Source: Corynebacterium kroppenstedtii DSM 44385 (GTDB lineage: Bacteria > Actinomycetota > Actinomycetes > Mycobacteriales > Mycobacteriaceae). Taken from it: DNA of 64,000 nt. The notes beneath the pieces were generated by a model, which was not told the DNA's origin, did no database searches, and saw nothing but the letters and a program-made list of their open reading frames with translations. Shown here piece by piece: positions 31,470 through 38,969 of this stretch (its first letter is position 1; each line of letters begins with the position of its first letter). The DNA is taken from assembly GCF_000023145.1 (NCBI RefSeq), contig NC_012704.1:682001-746000 (forward strand). The letters run 5' to 3'. Both the position numbers and the translations under genes were made by a program.

Positions 31470-31492
31470 GCCGACGGACAACCCCCGCCGGC
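31470..31492. repeat. Inverted repeat between exporter and acyltransferase genes
   Basis: GCCGACGG-N7-CCGCCGGC, seven of eight pairs, in the 96-base gap. It could set the transcript ratio of the two genes; there is no T-run on either side. Confidence 0.35.
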
Positions 31493-31541
31493 TGTTTTCC
31501 ACCCCCTTGCTGCACCCGATCGCCACTTTCCCTATAGCCGG

Positions 31542-32996
31542 CTACAGCCCTTCGGTGTCATGTGAATTGCTGAGCGTCCGTAGTCCGATAGCTGCGGTAA
31601 CCGTGAGCAACCCAGCAATAATCGTGAAGGCGATGCGCTGCGAGTGAACGAATGTGTCAACGACGGCGTCGCTCCATGCACCATGCGGAAGGTCCACACC
31701 AACCACGATCGCCATGACAGTACCGATAACCGCAACACCGATCGAGTTGCCGAGCTCCTGCGCGGTGTCGTTCAGTGCCGCGCCGATCGAGGTGTGCTCT
31801 TCGGGCAGCGAACCAATCAATCCCACAGCAGCCGTGGTCATCACGGTCCGCATACCGATGGTCATGAGCAGCATTCCGGTCGCGCACCAGGCGTAGTTCG
31901 TGCCGACGCCGACCCACCACACAACCAGGCTGACCAGGACGAATGCGGTACCAACGGCACAGGTAAAACGCTGTCCATACTTTTCAACCATCTTGTCGAC
32001 GACGGGCCCAGCGGCCAGCATGCCAATGACGAACGGCAGGTTTGCTACGCCCGCAACCCACGGCCGCCATCCCCAGGCGTATTGGTACAGTTCGGCCGAC
32101 GCGAACATGACCGCCGCCATGGCCAGCTGAGTTGCGACCTGCAGGATAGCCGAGCCGGTCAGGGTAGGGATCCGGAAGAATGACAGGTCCAGCATCGGGT
32201 CTTTAGCTGTGTGTTCCCGCCAGATGAAGGCGACGAGCGCGAGAACGGATCCGCCAAGGGACATTAGGGTTCGCGGAGCACCCCACCCGAGTTCTGCACC
32301 GTTCGTCAACGCATAGAGCAACAGGCTGACGGCTAACCCGGAGAAGATGGCGCCGGCGAAGTCGATCGGGCCACTCTTTTTCGCTTGTGTGTCGTCGTGG
32401 GCTAGTCCAAAGTAGACGCCTAACCAGGCGATTAACGCTGTCGGAGCATTGAGCATCAGCAGCCAATGCCAGTCCCAGTTTTCGACGGCCAAACCTGACA
32501 GCACGGGTCCGATAGCGAAGCCCGCCATCGATACGGTGATGATCACGCCGATGGCTTTTCCGCGCAGGGCGTCGTCATCAAACAATCTAAAAACTAGAGA
32601 CATGGTCAGTGGCGCAATGCCGGCGGCGAAGGCACCCGATAATGCACGGATGGCGATGAGCTGGCCTGTGGTGTGGCAGAACATCACACATAATCCCGCG
32701 AGACCGAAGAGGGCCAGGCCCCACAATAAAGTTCGACGACGGCCGAGTCTGTCTCCCAGGGTGCCGCCGACCATGAGGAACGCGCCGAAGGTGAGTGAAT
32801 AGGCGCTGACGATCCATTGCAGACCGGTGGAGGTGGAGCCGAGGTCGCGGCCGATGACGGGGAGGGCGATGTTCAGGATTGAGTTGTCGAGCATTTCGAC
32901 GAGCATCGTGAGGCAGAGGCCGAGGAGAGCCGGCCACGCTTCGAGTAGCGATTGAGCTTTTCTGTCCTCGCGAGGAGGAGCCGTGATGGTTGTCAT
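31542..32996 (-). CDS. MFS multidrug exporter, QacA/SmvA-like (14-TM)
   Basis: A 484-residue proton-coupled exporter with 14 hydrophobic helices. Motifs are LDNSILNIALPVIGRDLGS in helix 1 (motif D1), GGTLGDRLGRRRTLL (motif A), and AGFAIGPVLSGLAVENWDWHWLL (motif C). QacA and SmvA export quaternary ammonium compounds and similar lipophilic cations. AAAGGG precedes ATG 32996. It is divergent from a TetR regulator with GAACG-type operator-like repeats in the 199-base spacer, and a carnitine acyltransferase gene follows it, possibly in the same transcript. Confidence 0.92.
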   Translation of the reverse strand: MTTITAPPREDRKAQSLLEAWPALLGLCLTMLVEMLDNSILNIALPVIGRDLGSTSTGLQWIVSAYSLTFGAFLMVGGTLGDRLGRRRTLLWGLALFGLAGLCVMFCHTTGQLIAIRALSGAFAAGIAPLTMSLVFRLFDDDALRGKAIGVIITVSMAGFAIGPVLSGLAVENWDWHWLLMLNAPTALIAWLGVYFGLAHDDTQAKKSGPIDFAGAIFSGLAVSLLLYALTNGAELGWGAPRTLMSLGGSVLALVAFIWREHTAKDPMLDLSFFRIPTLTGSAILQVATQLAMAAVMFASAELYQYAWGWRPWVAGVANLPFVIGMLAAGPVVDKMVEKYGQRFTCAVGTAFVLVSLVVWWVGVGTNYAWCATGMLLMTIGMRTVMTTAAVGLIGSLPEEHTSIGAALNDTAQELGNSIGVAVIGTVMAIVVGVDLPHGAWSDAVVDTFVHSQRIAFTIIAGLLTVTAAIGLRTLSNSHDTEGL

Positions 32997-33105
32997 GAGT
33001 GCCCTTTGTTCGTGGTTGTGACTTCGTGTTCATGGAACAGATTCGTGAAAAGACTGATCGAGTACCGCATTCGGAGGGGCGAGCGCTATCGGTAGCGATC
33101 CTTAT

Positions 33106-33118
33106 CGAATGACGTTCG
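33106..33118. promoter_or_regulatory. Operator-like repeat A between exporter and TetR gene
   Basis: CGAATGACGTTCG is a near-palindrome (one mismatch) sharing GA-C-GTTCG with the perfect repeat at 33144. Confidence 0.45.
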
Positions 33119-33123
33119 GTTAC

Positions 33124-33138
33124 TCGAATTGTGTTCGA
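33124..33138. promoter_or_regulatory. Inverted repeat between operators A and B
   Basis: TCGAA-N5-TTCGA, perfect arms, located between the two GAACG-type sites. Confidence 0.4.
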
Positions 33139-33143
33139 ATATA

Positions 33144-33154
33144 GAACGACGTTC
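33144..33154. promoter_or_regulatory. Operator-like repeat B between exporter and TetR gene
   Basis: GAACGACGTTC is a perfect 11-base palindrome 41 bases before the TetR start and 147 bases before the exporter start. The repeated half-site GTTC makes it the best operator candidate for the divergent TetR protein. Confidence 0.5.
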
Positions 33155-33183
33155 GTTTGGTGTCAAGGGGAGAGGCCGGCTGA

Positions 33184-33189
33184 TACGAT
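33184..33189 (+). promoter_or_regulatory. Candidate -10 box of the TetR gene at 33196 (leaderless)
   Basis: TACGAT ends six bases before ATG 33196, with TGTCAA (33161-33166) 17 bases further upstream as a weak -35 box. Confidence 0.5.
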
Positions 33190-33195
33190 CGAGAC

Positions 33196-34023
33196 ATGCC
33201 CAGCAGCGAAAAGACAACCGATCGGAAGCGTTCACCAGGTAAAAAGCTGCCTCCCTCGGTGCAACGACCATCGGCACGCCGATCGGCCCGCCGCGCGGTG
33301 CTGTCAGAGGAATCCATCATTCGCGTGGCAATTGCGCTTCTGGACCGTGATGGCGCGGACAAACTGACCTTGCGCAAGATTGCGTCCGAACTCGACGCCG
33401 GTGTGGCGAGTTTGTACTGGTACGCCAGCGGAAAAGATCAACTTCTCGCCATGGTGTCGGATGAACTCATCCGCAGAGCGATCGCAAAGAGTGAAGAACT
33501 TGAGCAGCACGGACTACTGGCGCCAGACGCTTTCTCTGAAGTGTCCTTTGCTGAACCTCATCCCTCGACGAGTGACGTAGCGGCTGAGGCCTTGGCTCAG
33601 ATTCGACGCTTATTATTGTGCCTTTTTGAACAAATGATTGAGCACCGTTGGCTCGCCCTTCAATTAATGAATAATGGCCCCGACCAGTGGTATGCGCTCC
33701 GGTTTTGGGAACTGATTGGCCGACAAATTCAACGGCTTGGTTTACATAAACGCGAAGAATTATTCGCCACCAACGCCGTCGTCAATTATGCATCGGGAAT
33801 TGGTGCGGAAGCATCGAGCCACACAGGGCATAAAAACTTGGATCCAGCTGAAGCTGAAGAAGATATGCATGCTCAAATTAACGAGTGGGAACAATTAGAC
33901 CCAGTGGAGTTTCCGTTTGTTCACGATATTGTGGAGGAATTTACCGAGCATGATGATATTGCCGAATATTCCTACGGCTTAGAGTTGCTCCTCGGCGGAC
34001 TGGAAAGGCAAACCTGGAAATAA
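33196..34023 (+). CDS. TetR-family regulator with tetracycline-repressor-type C-terminal domain
   Basis: A 275-residue regulator. A basic 30-residue leader precedes the helix-turn-helix at about residues 35-80, with IIRVAIALLDRDGADKLTLRKIASELDAG and the recognition helix VASLYWYASGKDQLLAMV. 'SLYWYxxxKDxLL' is typical of the TetR_C_1 class. The rest is a long helical ligand domain with an acidic insertion near residues 215-240. Its divergence from the QacA-like exporter and the operator-like repeats between them point to local repression of the exporter and of itself. Confidence 0.9.
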   Translation: MPSSEKTTDRKRSPGKKLPPSVQRPSARRSARRAVLSEESIIRVAIALLDRDGADKLTLRKIASELDAGVASLYWYASGKDQLLAMVSDELIRRAIAKSEELEQHGLLAPDAFSEVSFAEPHPSTSDVAAEALAQIRRLLLCLFEQMIEHRWLALQLMNNGPDQWYALRFWELIGRQIQRLGLHKREELFATNAVVNYASGIGAEASSHTGHKNLDPAEAEEDMHAQINEWEQLDPVEFPFVHDIVEEFTEHDDIAEYSYGLELLLGGLERQTWK

Positions 34024-34056
34024 GCCTTGGCCCGTGGGAGTGAACCGGTTTGCGGC

Positions 34057-34986
34057 CTACCCGCGTAAGAATTCCTCCCACCGTGGCCATTCGCGTACTA
34101 CCTGGTCAACGCCCATTTCATAGGACTTCTGCAATTTCTCCACGTTCCGCTCTTTGTTGTGGACAGGCATCTGGTCGGGATAGAACACCATTGCCCGTCC
34201 TTCTTTTTCCCATTGCGCTATTTTTTCTTTGGAGCGGTTGTAATGTTCTGCGCGCTGAAGAATAGCTTCTGCAACAGCAGGTTGTTTGCGGAAGTAACTC
34301 CGAATCAGACGGGCCTGTGACATGGGTTCCCGTCGAAAAGACTTCGGACGAGTAAGGATGAAGAGGAATTTAGAATAACCGTCCTCGATGGCAGCATCAT
34401 AGGCAAATCCGCCCGTCGGTCCCATTGCGCCGTCGTAATAGTCATGCCCGTCAACATGGGTCACCGGCATAAAGAACGGAATTGTTGAGGATGCGCGGGT
34501 GTAGGCAGATAACTGTTCCAGCGTCTGAACGTCGTCGCGTCGCCACCATGTCATATCCCCGGTATCGGCACGTAGTGCGCCGATAGCGAATTCGGGAGAA
34601 CTTTTCATAAAGGCGTCGAAATCCATCTCGGCTATTTCGCCAGGCATAACGGATTCGGTGTAGATAAATTCAGTATTGAAATATCCTTTGCCTTTAGCGA
34701 AAGTTTTCCATCCTCCGAATCGTGGGTCCTCAACAAAATCCACAAAAGATGCTTTAGCTCTCGTCCGATTCTTAATGAGGAAATTGACAACATGCGTTGT
34801 TCCTGCTGATATTCCGCCGACCCACCCCGGGTTAACCTTGTGGTCAATGAGCGCCTGAACTGCACCAACGGTGTAACTATTCCGCATTCCGCCACCTTCG
34901 AAAACAATGGCAACATCTGGGCAGTCCAGGGGAGAATCGGACGTTCCCCACGGGGTGGTCGAGGGATCTTCAGCAGATGACGTCAT
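34057..34986 (-). CDS. Patatin-like phospholipase family protein
   Basis: A 309-residue serine lipase-like protein. The oxyanion motif VFEGGGMRNSYTVGAVQAL is near residues 29-47, the nucleophile elbow GISAGT near 59-64, and the second member of the Ser-Asp dyad is in YDGAMGPTGG near 185-194. The C-terminal part with PKSFRREPMSQARLIRSYF matches the YjjU-like subgroup. No signal peptide is visible, so it is probably cytoplasmic. It acts on phospholipids or other esters; the substrate is unknown. It is a single gene, with a leaderless-type start and a riboswitch-controlled operon on the other side. Confidence 0.9.
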   Translation of the reverse strand: MTSSAEDPSTTPWGTSDSPLDCPDVAIVFEGGGMRNSYTVGAVQALIDHKVNPGWVGGISAGTTHVVNFLIKNRTRAKASFVDFVEDPRFGGWKTFAKGKGYFNTEFIYTESVMPGEIAEMDFDAFMKSSPEFAIGALRADTGDMTWWRRDDVQTLEQLSAYTRASSTIPFFMPVTHVDGHDYYDGAMGPTGGFAYDAAIEDGYSKFLFILTRPKSFRREPMSQARLIRSYFRKQPAVAEAILQRAEHYNRSKEKIAQWEKEGRAMVFYPDQMPVHNKERNVEKLQKSYEMGVDQVVREWPRWEEFLRG

Positions 34987-34992
34987 AAACTC

Positions 34993-34998
34993 AGCATA
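34993..34998 (-). promoter_or_regulatory. Candidate -10 box of the patatin-like gene (leaderless)
   Basis: TATGCT on the minus strand ends six bases before ATG 34986. It lies inside an inverted repeat CTCAG-N6-CTGAG (34990-35005) that could serve as an operator. Confidence 0.45.
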
Positions 34999-35021
34999 AC
35001 CTGAGTGTTATCCTCAGATCA

Positions 35022-35178
35022 GTACTTCGCGGGAGCCCAGCATAGAGGGCTGAGAAAACACTTTTCCTTCACCGCGCGGATATCGTCGTCGTGCCGATAT
35101 CGCGAACGGATATCACGTGCCGGGGAAGAATGTTGACCGTATGAACCTGATCCGGGTTATACCGGCGATAGGGAGTAA
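35022..35178 (+). ncRNA. TPP riboswitch (THI element) controlling ykoEDC
   Basis: The aptamer core is clear: GGGAGCCC paired with GGGCTGAGA on the 5' side (35031-35055), and GAACCTGATCCGGGTTATACCGGCGATAGGGAG-type 3' core at 35143-35175, matching the actinobacterial THI-element consensus. P1 pairs TACTTC (35023-35028) with GGAGTA (35172-35177). The ribosome binding site GGGAG (35171-35175) of ykoE is part of the P1 3' strand, so thiamine diphosphate binding should block translation. The segment between the halves is about 88 bases, far longer than usual, and forms extended pairing including CGCGGATATCG with CGATATCGCG. Confidence 0.95.
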
Positions 35179-35182
35179 AGCT

Positions 35183-35797
35183 GTGAGGAAAGATAAAAAT
35201 ACTGGTAACGCGCGTCCTGCCCGACGGTGGAGGGTCGTCGACATCATTACGGCCGCCGTGTTGGGCGTGGCGACGGGCTTAATTTTCTGGGTCTGGAACG
35301 GCCTGGGTGGCGCATGGTACAGCGCTATCGAGTCGCTTTTGCCCGGTTTTGGTGGCCTCGTGACCGGGGTTTGGTTGCTCGGCGGCGTGTTGGGTGGCCT
35401 GATCATACGCAAGCCGGGTGCCGCGATCATGGTGGAAGTCATCGCCGCCATCATCTCTGCGGTACTGGGCAACCAGTGGGGGATCACCACGGTGTATTCC
35501 GGTTTGGCTCAGGGGATCGGCGCCGAACTCGTCTTCATGGCGTTCATGTACGCCCGCTACACCTTGACCGTCGCCATGCTGTCCGGGGTGGGCGCGTCGG
35601 TCATCGAGTGGTGCTACGAATGGGCGTCGGGAAACTATGCCCGGTCAGTCCAATACAACCTGATCTACCTTGTCTCCCTGTCCGTGTCGGGTGCCATTCT
35701 TGCCGGTGCTCTGGGCTTCTTCCTGGTCCGGGCGCTCGCTCGTGCGGGTGCGTTGGACCGGTTCGCTGCTGGGCGGGAAAGCACTGAGCTGGTCTAG
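35183..35797 (+). CDS. ykoE: Thiamine/HMP ECF transporter substrate-specificity component YkoE
   Basis: A 204-residue membrane protein with six hydrophobic segments, starting VVDIITAAVLGVATGLIFWVW. WGITTVYSGLAQGIGAELVF and ARYTLTVAMLSGVGASVIEW are characteristic YkoE segments. It is the S component that binds thiamine or its hydroxymethylpyrimidine precursor, and works with YkoD and YkoC. GTG 35183 is preceded by GGGAG at seven bases, which is also the riboswitch expression platform; a reading from 35117 would start inside the aptamer and is rejected. Its stop overlaps the ykoD start as TAGTG. Confidence 0.93.
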   Translation: MRKDKNTGNARPARRWRVVDIITAAVLGVATGLIFWVWNGLGGAWYSAIESLLPGFGGLVTGVWLLGGVLGGLIIRKPGAAIMVEVIAAIISAVLGNQWGITTVYSGLAQGIGAELVFMAFMYARYTLTVAMLSGVGASVIEWCYEWASGNYARSVQYNLIYLVSLSVSGAILAGALGFFLVRALARAGALDRFAAGRESTELV

Positions 35798-37410
35798 TGG
35801 CGCACGTACACGACGACGTTCGGACGCCCGCGCGGGTAGTGGCCGAGAGCTTCGGTTGGCGGCACGCGGGGCGTCGGCAACCGGCATTAGCCGATGTGAA
35901 TTTTCGCATCGAGCCAGGCGAGAAAGTCCTGCTCCTCGGCACATCAGGCTCGGGGAAGTCGACGCTGATGGCGGGGATGGCCGGGGTCCTCGGCGACTCG
36001 GATGACGGCGATTACGCCGGTCGATTGCTCATAAACGGGGTGGATGCTCGCAGTGTCCGCGGGCAGGTCGGCCTGGTGCTGCAGGACCCCGATTCGCAGG
36101 TCATTTCCTCGCGGGTTGGCGACGATATTGCCTTCGGCTGCGAGAACTTGGGTTTCCCGCGTGCGGAAATCTGGGAGCGTGTCCGGTGGGCTCGTGACCT
36201 CGTCGGGCTCACTGTTCCCCTTGAGCACCCCACCGAGCAGCTCTCCGGCGGGCAGAAGCAGCGCTTGGCTCTCGCTGGTGTCCTGGCCATGGGTGCCGGC
36301 TTGATCCTCTTGGATGAGCCCACCGCGAATATCGACCCTGAGGGCGTGGCCGATGTCCGCAAAGCCGTGATCGCCGCCGCCGAGAGCACCGGCGCAACAG
36401 TCGTCATCGTCGAGCACCGCGTCGACGTCTGGCGCGATGTTGTTGACCGGATCATGGTGGTGGGGGATTCCGCGATTCGTGCCGACGGTCCCACCGACGA
36501 GGTTATTCGCATGATGGGGGAGCAGCTCGCGCATGATGGAGTGTGGATTCCCGACGTTCCTCTGCCGCTTGCTAATTCGTGGCGACGAAAGCGTCAGGAC
36601 CACGCTGGGTCTGACCAGCAGCGCGCTGTGTCTGACCAGCACCGCGCTGTGTCGGGTGAAGCAGGCGAGGGCCGTGGGGCGTCATCGACGAACACGCTGC
36701 TCCGGACGCATGACCTGGCCGTCGGCTGGGATGGTCGCGCGGTAAACACCGGCATCTCGCTTGACGTGACTCCCGAGCCGACGGTCATCACCGGGCCCAA
36801 CGGTGCCGGTAAAACAACTGTTGCCTTGACGCTCGCCGGGCTGTTGGCGCCGGTGGAGGGCGACATCGATGCATCAGCACTCATCGCCAGGGAAACGGCC
36901 GGCAAGGCCGCGTCGGTAGCAATCCATAGAAAGCGTGACGCCAGTAAAAACCCGATGGAGTGGTCGTCGAGGGCCTTAGCGCAGCGCATCGGGACCGTGT
37001 TCCAGGACCCTGAGCACCAATTTGTGGCGCGCACCGTCCGCGACGAATTGCTCGTCGGCCCCCGGGTGTGTGGGATTGATCCTGATGTTGGTGAGCGCCG
37101 TGCCGATGAACTTCTCCGACGCCTACATCTAGAAAACCTAGCCAAGGCGAATCCGTTTACCTTGTCGGGTGGCCAGAAACGTCGGCTCTCTGTGGCGACG
37201 GTGTTGTCCACCCATCCCGACGTGGTGATTGCGGATGAACCGACGTTTGGCCAGGATAGGACCACGTTTATCCAGCTCATTGAGTTGCTGCGCGAGATGA
37301 GTGACGACGGTGTGGGGGTGCTCGCCATCACGCATGATCCGCTGGTAGTGGATCTGCTGGGTGTGCGCCACGTCCGGTTGGCCTCGGGAGGAATGGAGGT
37401 TCAGCGATGA
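35797..37410 (+). CDS. ykoD: ECF transporter ATPase YkoD, two fused ABC domains
   Basis: A 537-residue protein with two nucleotide-binding domains. Domain 1: Walker A GTSGSGKSTL near residues 48-57, signature LSGGQKQR near 148, Walker B LILLDEPT. Domain 2 begins near residue 300: Walker A GPNGAGKTTV, signature LSGGQKRR, Walker B VVIADEPT. It powers uptake through YkoE/YkoC. The linker between domains (about residues 262-300) contains a tandem 21-base duplication giving SDQQRAV-SDQHRAV. The start is GTG 35797, overlapping the ykoE stop by one base; its stop overlaps ykoC by four bases (ATGA). Confidence 0.93.
   Translation: MAHVHDDVRTPARVVAESFGWRHAGRRQPALADVNFRIEPGEKVLLLGTSGSGKSTLMAGMAGVLGDSDDGDYAGRLLINGVDARSVRGQVGLVLQDPDSQVISSRVGDDIAFGCENLGFPRAEIWERVRWARDLVGLTVPLEHPTEQLSGGQKQRLALAGVLAMGAGLILLDEPTANIDPEGVADVRKAVIAAAESTGATVVIVEHRVDVWRDVVDRIMVVGDSAIRADGPTDEVIRMMGEQLAHDGVWIPDVPLPLANSWRRKRQDHAGSDQQRAVSDQHRAVSGEAGEGRGASSTNTLLRTHDLAVGWDGRAVNTGISLDVTPEPTVITGPNGAGKTTVALTLAGLLAPVEGDIDASALIARETAGKAASVAIHRKRDASKNPMEWSSRALAQRIGTVFQDPEHQFVARTVRDELLVGPRVCGIDPDVGERRADELLRRLHLENLAKANPFTLSGGQKRRLSVATVLSTHPDVVIADEPTFGQDRTTFIQLIELLREMSDDGVGVLAITHDPLVVDLLGVRHVRLASGGMEVQR
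36609..36650 (+). repeat. Tandem 21-base repeat in ykoD linker
   Basis: Two adjacent 21-base units, GTCTGACCAGCA(G/C)CGCGCTGT, with one difference. They keep the reading frame and encode a doubled seven-residue unit in the region between the two ABC domains. Confidence 0.8.
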
Positions 37411-38174
37411 CCCGCACCACGCCCCGAGGTGTGAACTTCAACCCGACGGCTCGCATTGCCGCGATGGCTCTTATTGCAACGCCACTTCTCATTTCGGTCG
37501 ATATCGTGTCAGCCGGTGTGGCGTTGGTGTGCGAACTGCTGGTCGCCCCGTTCCTGGGGATGGGGTGGGGCCGGATTATTCATCGCGGGTGGCCGGTTTT
37601 TTTGCTCGCGCCGCTCACGGGTGTGTCGATGCTGCTCTATGGTCGGCCTGAGGGTAAAGAATATCTATCCTTCGCATTCGCCCACATCACGGACAATTCG
37701 GTGTCCCTAGCTCTAGCGATCATGGTGAGGGTCCTGGCCATCGCCCTGCCCGCAGTCATCCTGTCCGCTGATACCGACCCCACCGACCTTGGCGACGGTC
37801 TAGCGCAAATCTGGCATTTGCCCGAGCGATTCGTCATTGGATCCGTGGCCGGTGTGCGCTTGGTGAGTTTGTTCGAGCGTGATTATTCGGCGATGCACCG
37901 TGCTCGTCGTGCCCGTGGCCTGGCGGACTCGGGCCGAATTCGTCGTACGCTCACTATTTTCTTCGCCTTGTTAGTTCTTGCGCTTCGTCGCGGCGGGAAG
38001 TTGGCGACGGCCATGGAAGCCCGCGGGTTCGGCTCGGACCGGCCCCGGACCTGGGCTCGAGAATCACGCCTAGGGTGGCCGGACTGGGTATTGATGGTCG
38101 GTGCGCTCGTCGTCGCGCTGATGGCCCTGGTGACAGCGTGGATGACCGGATACTTGCGCTTCTTGGGGGCATGA
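37407..38174 (+). CDS. ykoC: ECF transporter transmembrane T component YkoC
   Basis: A 255-residue EcfT-family membrane protein. Helices LLISVDIVSAGVALVCELLV and VSLALAIMVRVLAIALPAVI precede the cytoplasmic coupling region, where the two short Ala-Arg-Gly motifs used by EcfT proteins are visible: MHRARRARGLA near residue 153 and MEARGFGS near 205. It couples ATP hydrolysis by YkoD to YkoE. The ATGA overlap with ykoD shows tight coupling. A P-loop kinase gene follows after 13 bases. Confidence 0.92.
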   Translation: MTRTTPRGVNFNPTARIAAMALIATPLLISVDIVSAGVALVCELLVAPFLGMGWGRIIHRGWPVFLLAPLTGVSMLLYGRPEGKEYLSFAFAHITDNSVSLALAIMVRVLAIALPAVILSADTDPTDLGDGLAQIWHLPERFVIGSVAGVRLVSLFERDYSAMHRARRARGLADSGRIRRTLTIFFALLVLALRRGGKLATAMEARGFGSDRPRTWARESRLGWPDWVLMVGALVVALMALVTAWMTGYLRFLGA

Positions 38175-38187
38175 TGCGGAGGCGGCG

Positions 38188-38907
38188 ATGACAAGCGACA
38201 TCACCAGGTTGTTTCGCGAATCGGGAGCGACGTCTTCGCGGTTAGCCTCCGCTGTTGGAATCAGAGTGGCCAGTACCGACGAGGGGCCGGCCGTATTACG
38301 TCGGTTAGTCAATCAAGGAACGATTCCCGATTGTTTTTCCGCGGGGCCGGGGAGCACCGTGCTCATCGACGGATTGTCGGGGTCGGGCAAAACAACGCTC
38401 GCGAAATACCTGGCAGAGATGACCGGGGCCCGGGTGATCCACTGTGACGAGTTTTATCCCGGATGGTCTGGGCTCATGGAGGCCTCCCGGATCGTGGCGG
38501 ATTCCGTTTTGGCACTTGCCGACGCTGGTTATCGCCGGTGGGATTGGACGGCCAACGAGCCCGGGGACTGGGTAGCTGTGGATCCGGCCGAGCCGCTCAT
38601 CGTTGAGGGCGTCGGCGCGGTAACGCCCGCTTCGATGGACGCTGCCCGTCGGAGATTGTTAGACCAGCGACGGTTGCGAAGTGGTCAGCGGCCGCGTCGA
38701 AGTGGTCAGCTCCCGAAACCCCAGGAAGATGCGGACATCGTGGCTATTGAGGTGCGCGCTGATGCACACCGTCGACAGCAGCGGGCACTACACCGCGACC
38801 CAGGATTTAAAGAGTTTTGGGCTATGTGGGCTGAGCAGGAAGCCGACTATGAAGCCTCGCGCGGGAAGCCAACCGTCGCTATATGGAATGACCTCACCGC
38901 TGGATAA
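38188..38907 (+). CDS. P-loop kinase (uridine kinase/AAA-ATPase-like) in the thiamine transporter operon
   Basis: A 239-residue protein. Walker A is DGLSGSGKTTLAKYLAEM near residues 58-75, followed by VIHCDEFYPGWSGL, with the acidic and substrate-site pattern of uridine-kinase-like nucleoside kinases, and IVEGVGAVTPAS near 137-148. GGAGG five bases before ATG 38188 marks a good start. Position directly behind ykoEDC suggests it phosphorylates an imported thiamine precursor or acts on a related salvage substrate (inference). The segment RRLRSGQRPRRSGQLP near 160-175 is encoded by a 21-base-period repeat. It could equally be a cotranscribed nucleoside kinase with no thiamine role. Confidence 0.75.
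   Translation: MTSDITRLFRESGATSSRLASAVGIRVASTDEGPAVLRRLVNQGTIPDCFSAGPGSTVLIDGLSGSGKTTLAKYLAEMTGARVIHCDEFYPGWSGLMEASRIVADSVLALADAGYRRWDWTANEPGDWVAVDPAEPLIVEGVGAVTPASMDAARRRLLDQRRLRSGQRPRRSGQLPKPQEDADIVAIEVRADAHRRQQRALHRDPGFKEFWAMWAEQEADYEASRGKPTVAIWNDLTAG
38677..38710 (+). repeat. 21-base-period direct repeat in the kinase gene
   Basis: CGAAGTGGTCAGC occurs at 38677-38689 and again at 38698-38710, a 21-base period, giving a doubled RSGQ. The core TGGTCAG is the reverse complement of the CTGACCA core of the ykoD repeat. Confidence 0.7.
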
Positions 38908-38969
38908 GACTTAGCCGTCCCCACTGGCCGCGTTTACTGGCCTAGCTCCCCGGCAGCTCCGGCAAATTC

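Noticed and set aside
35117..35182. ykoE start at ATG 35117
   Set aside because: It would place the first 22 codons inside the TPP aptamer core; GTG 35183 has the proper ribosome binding site.
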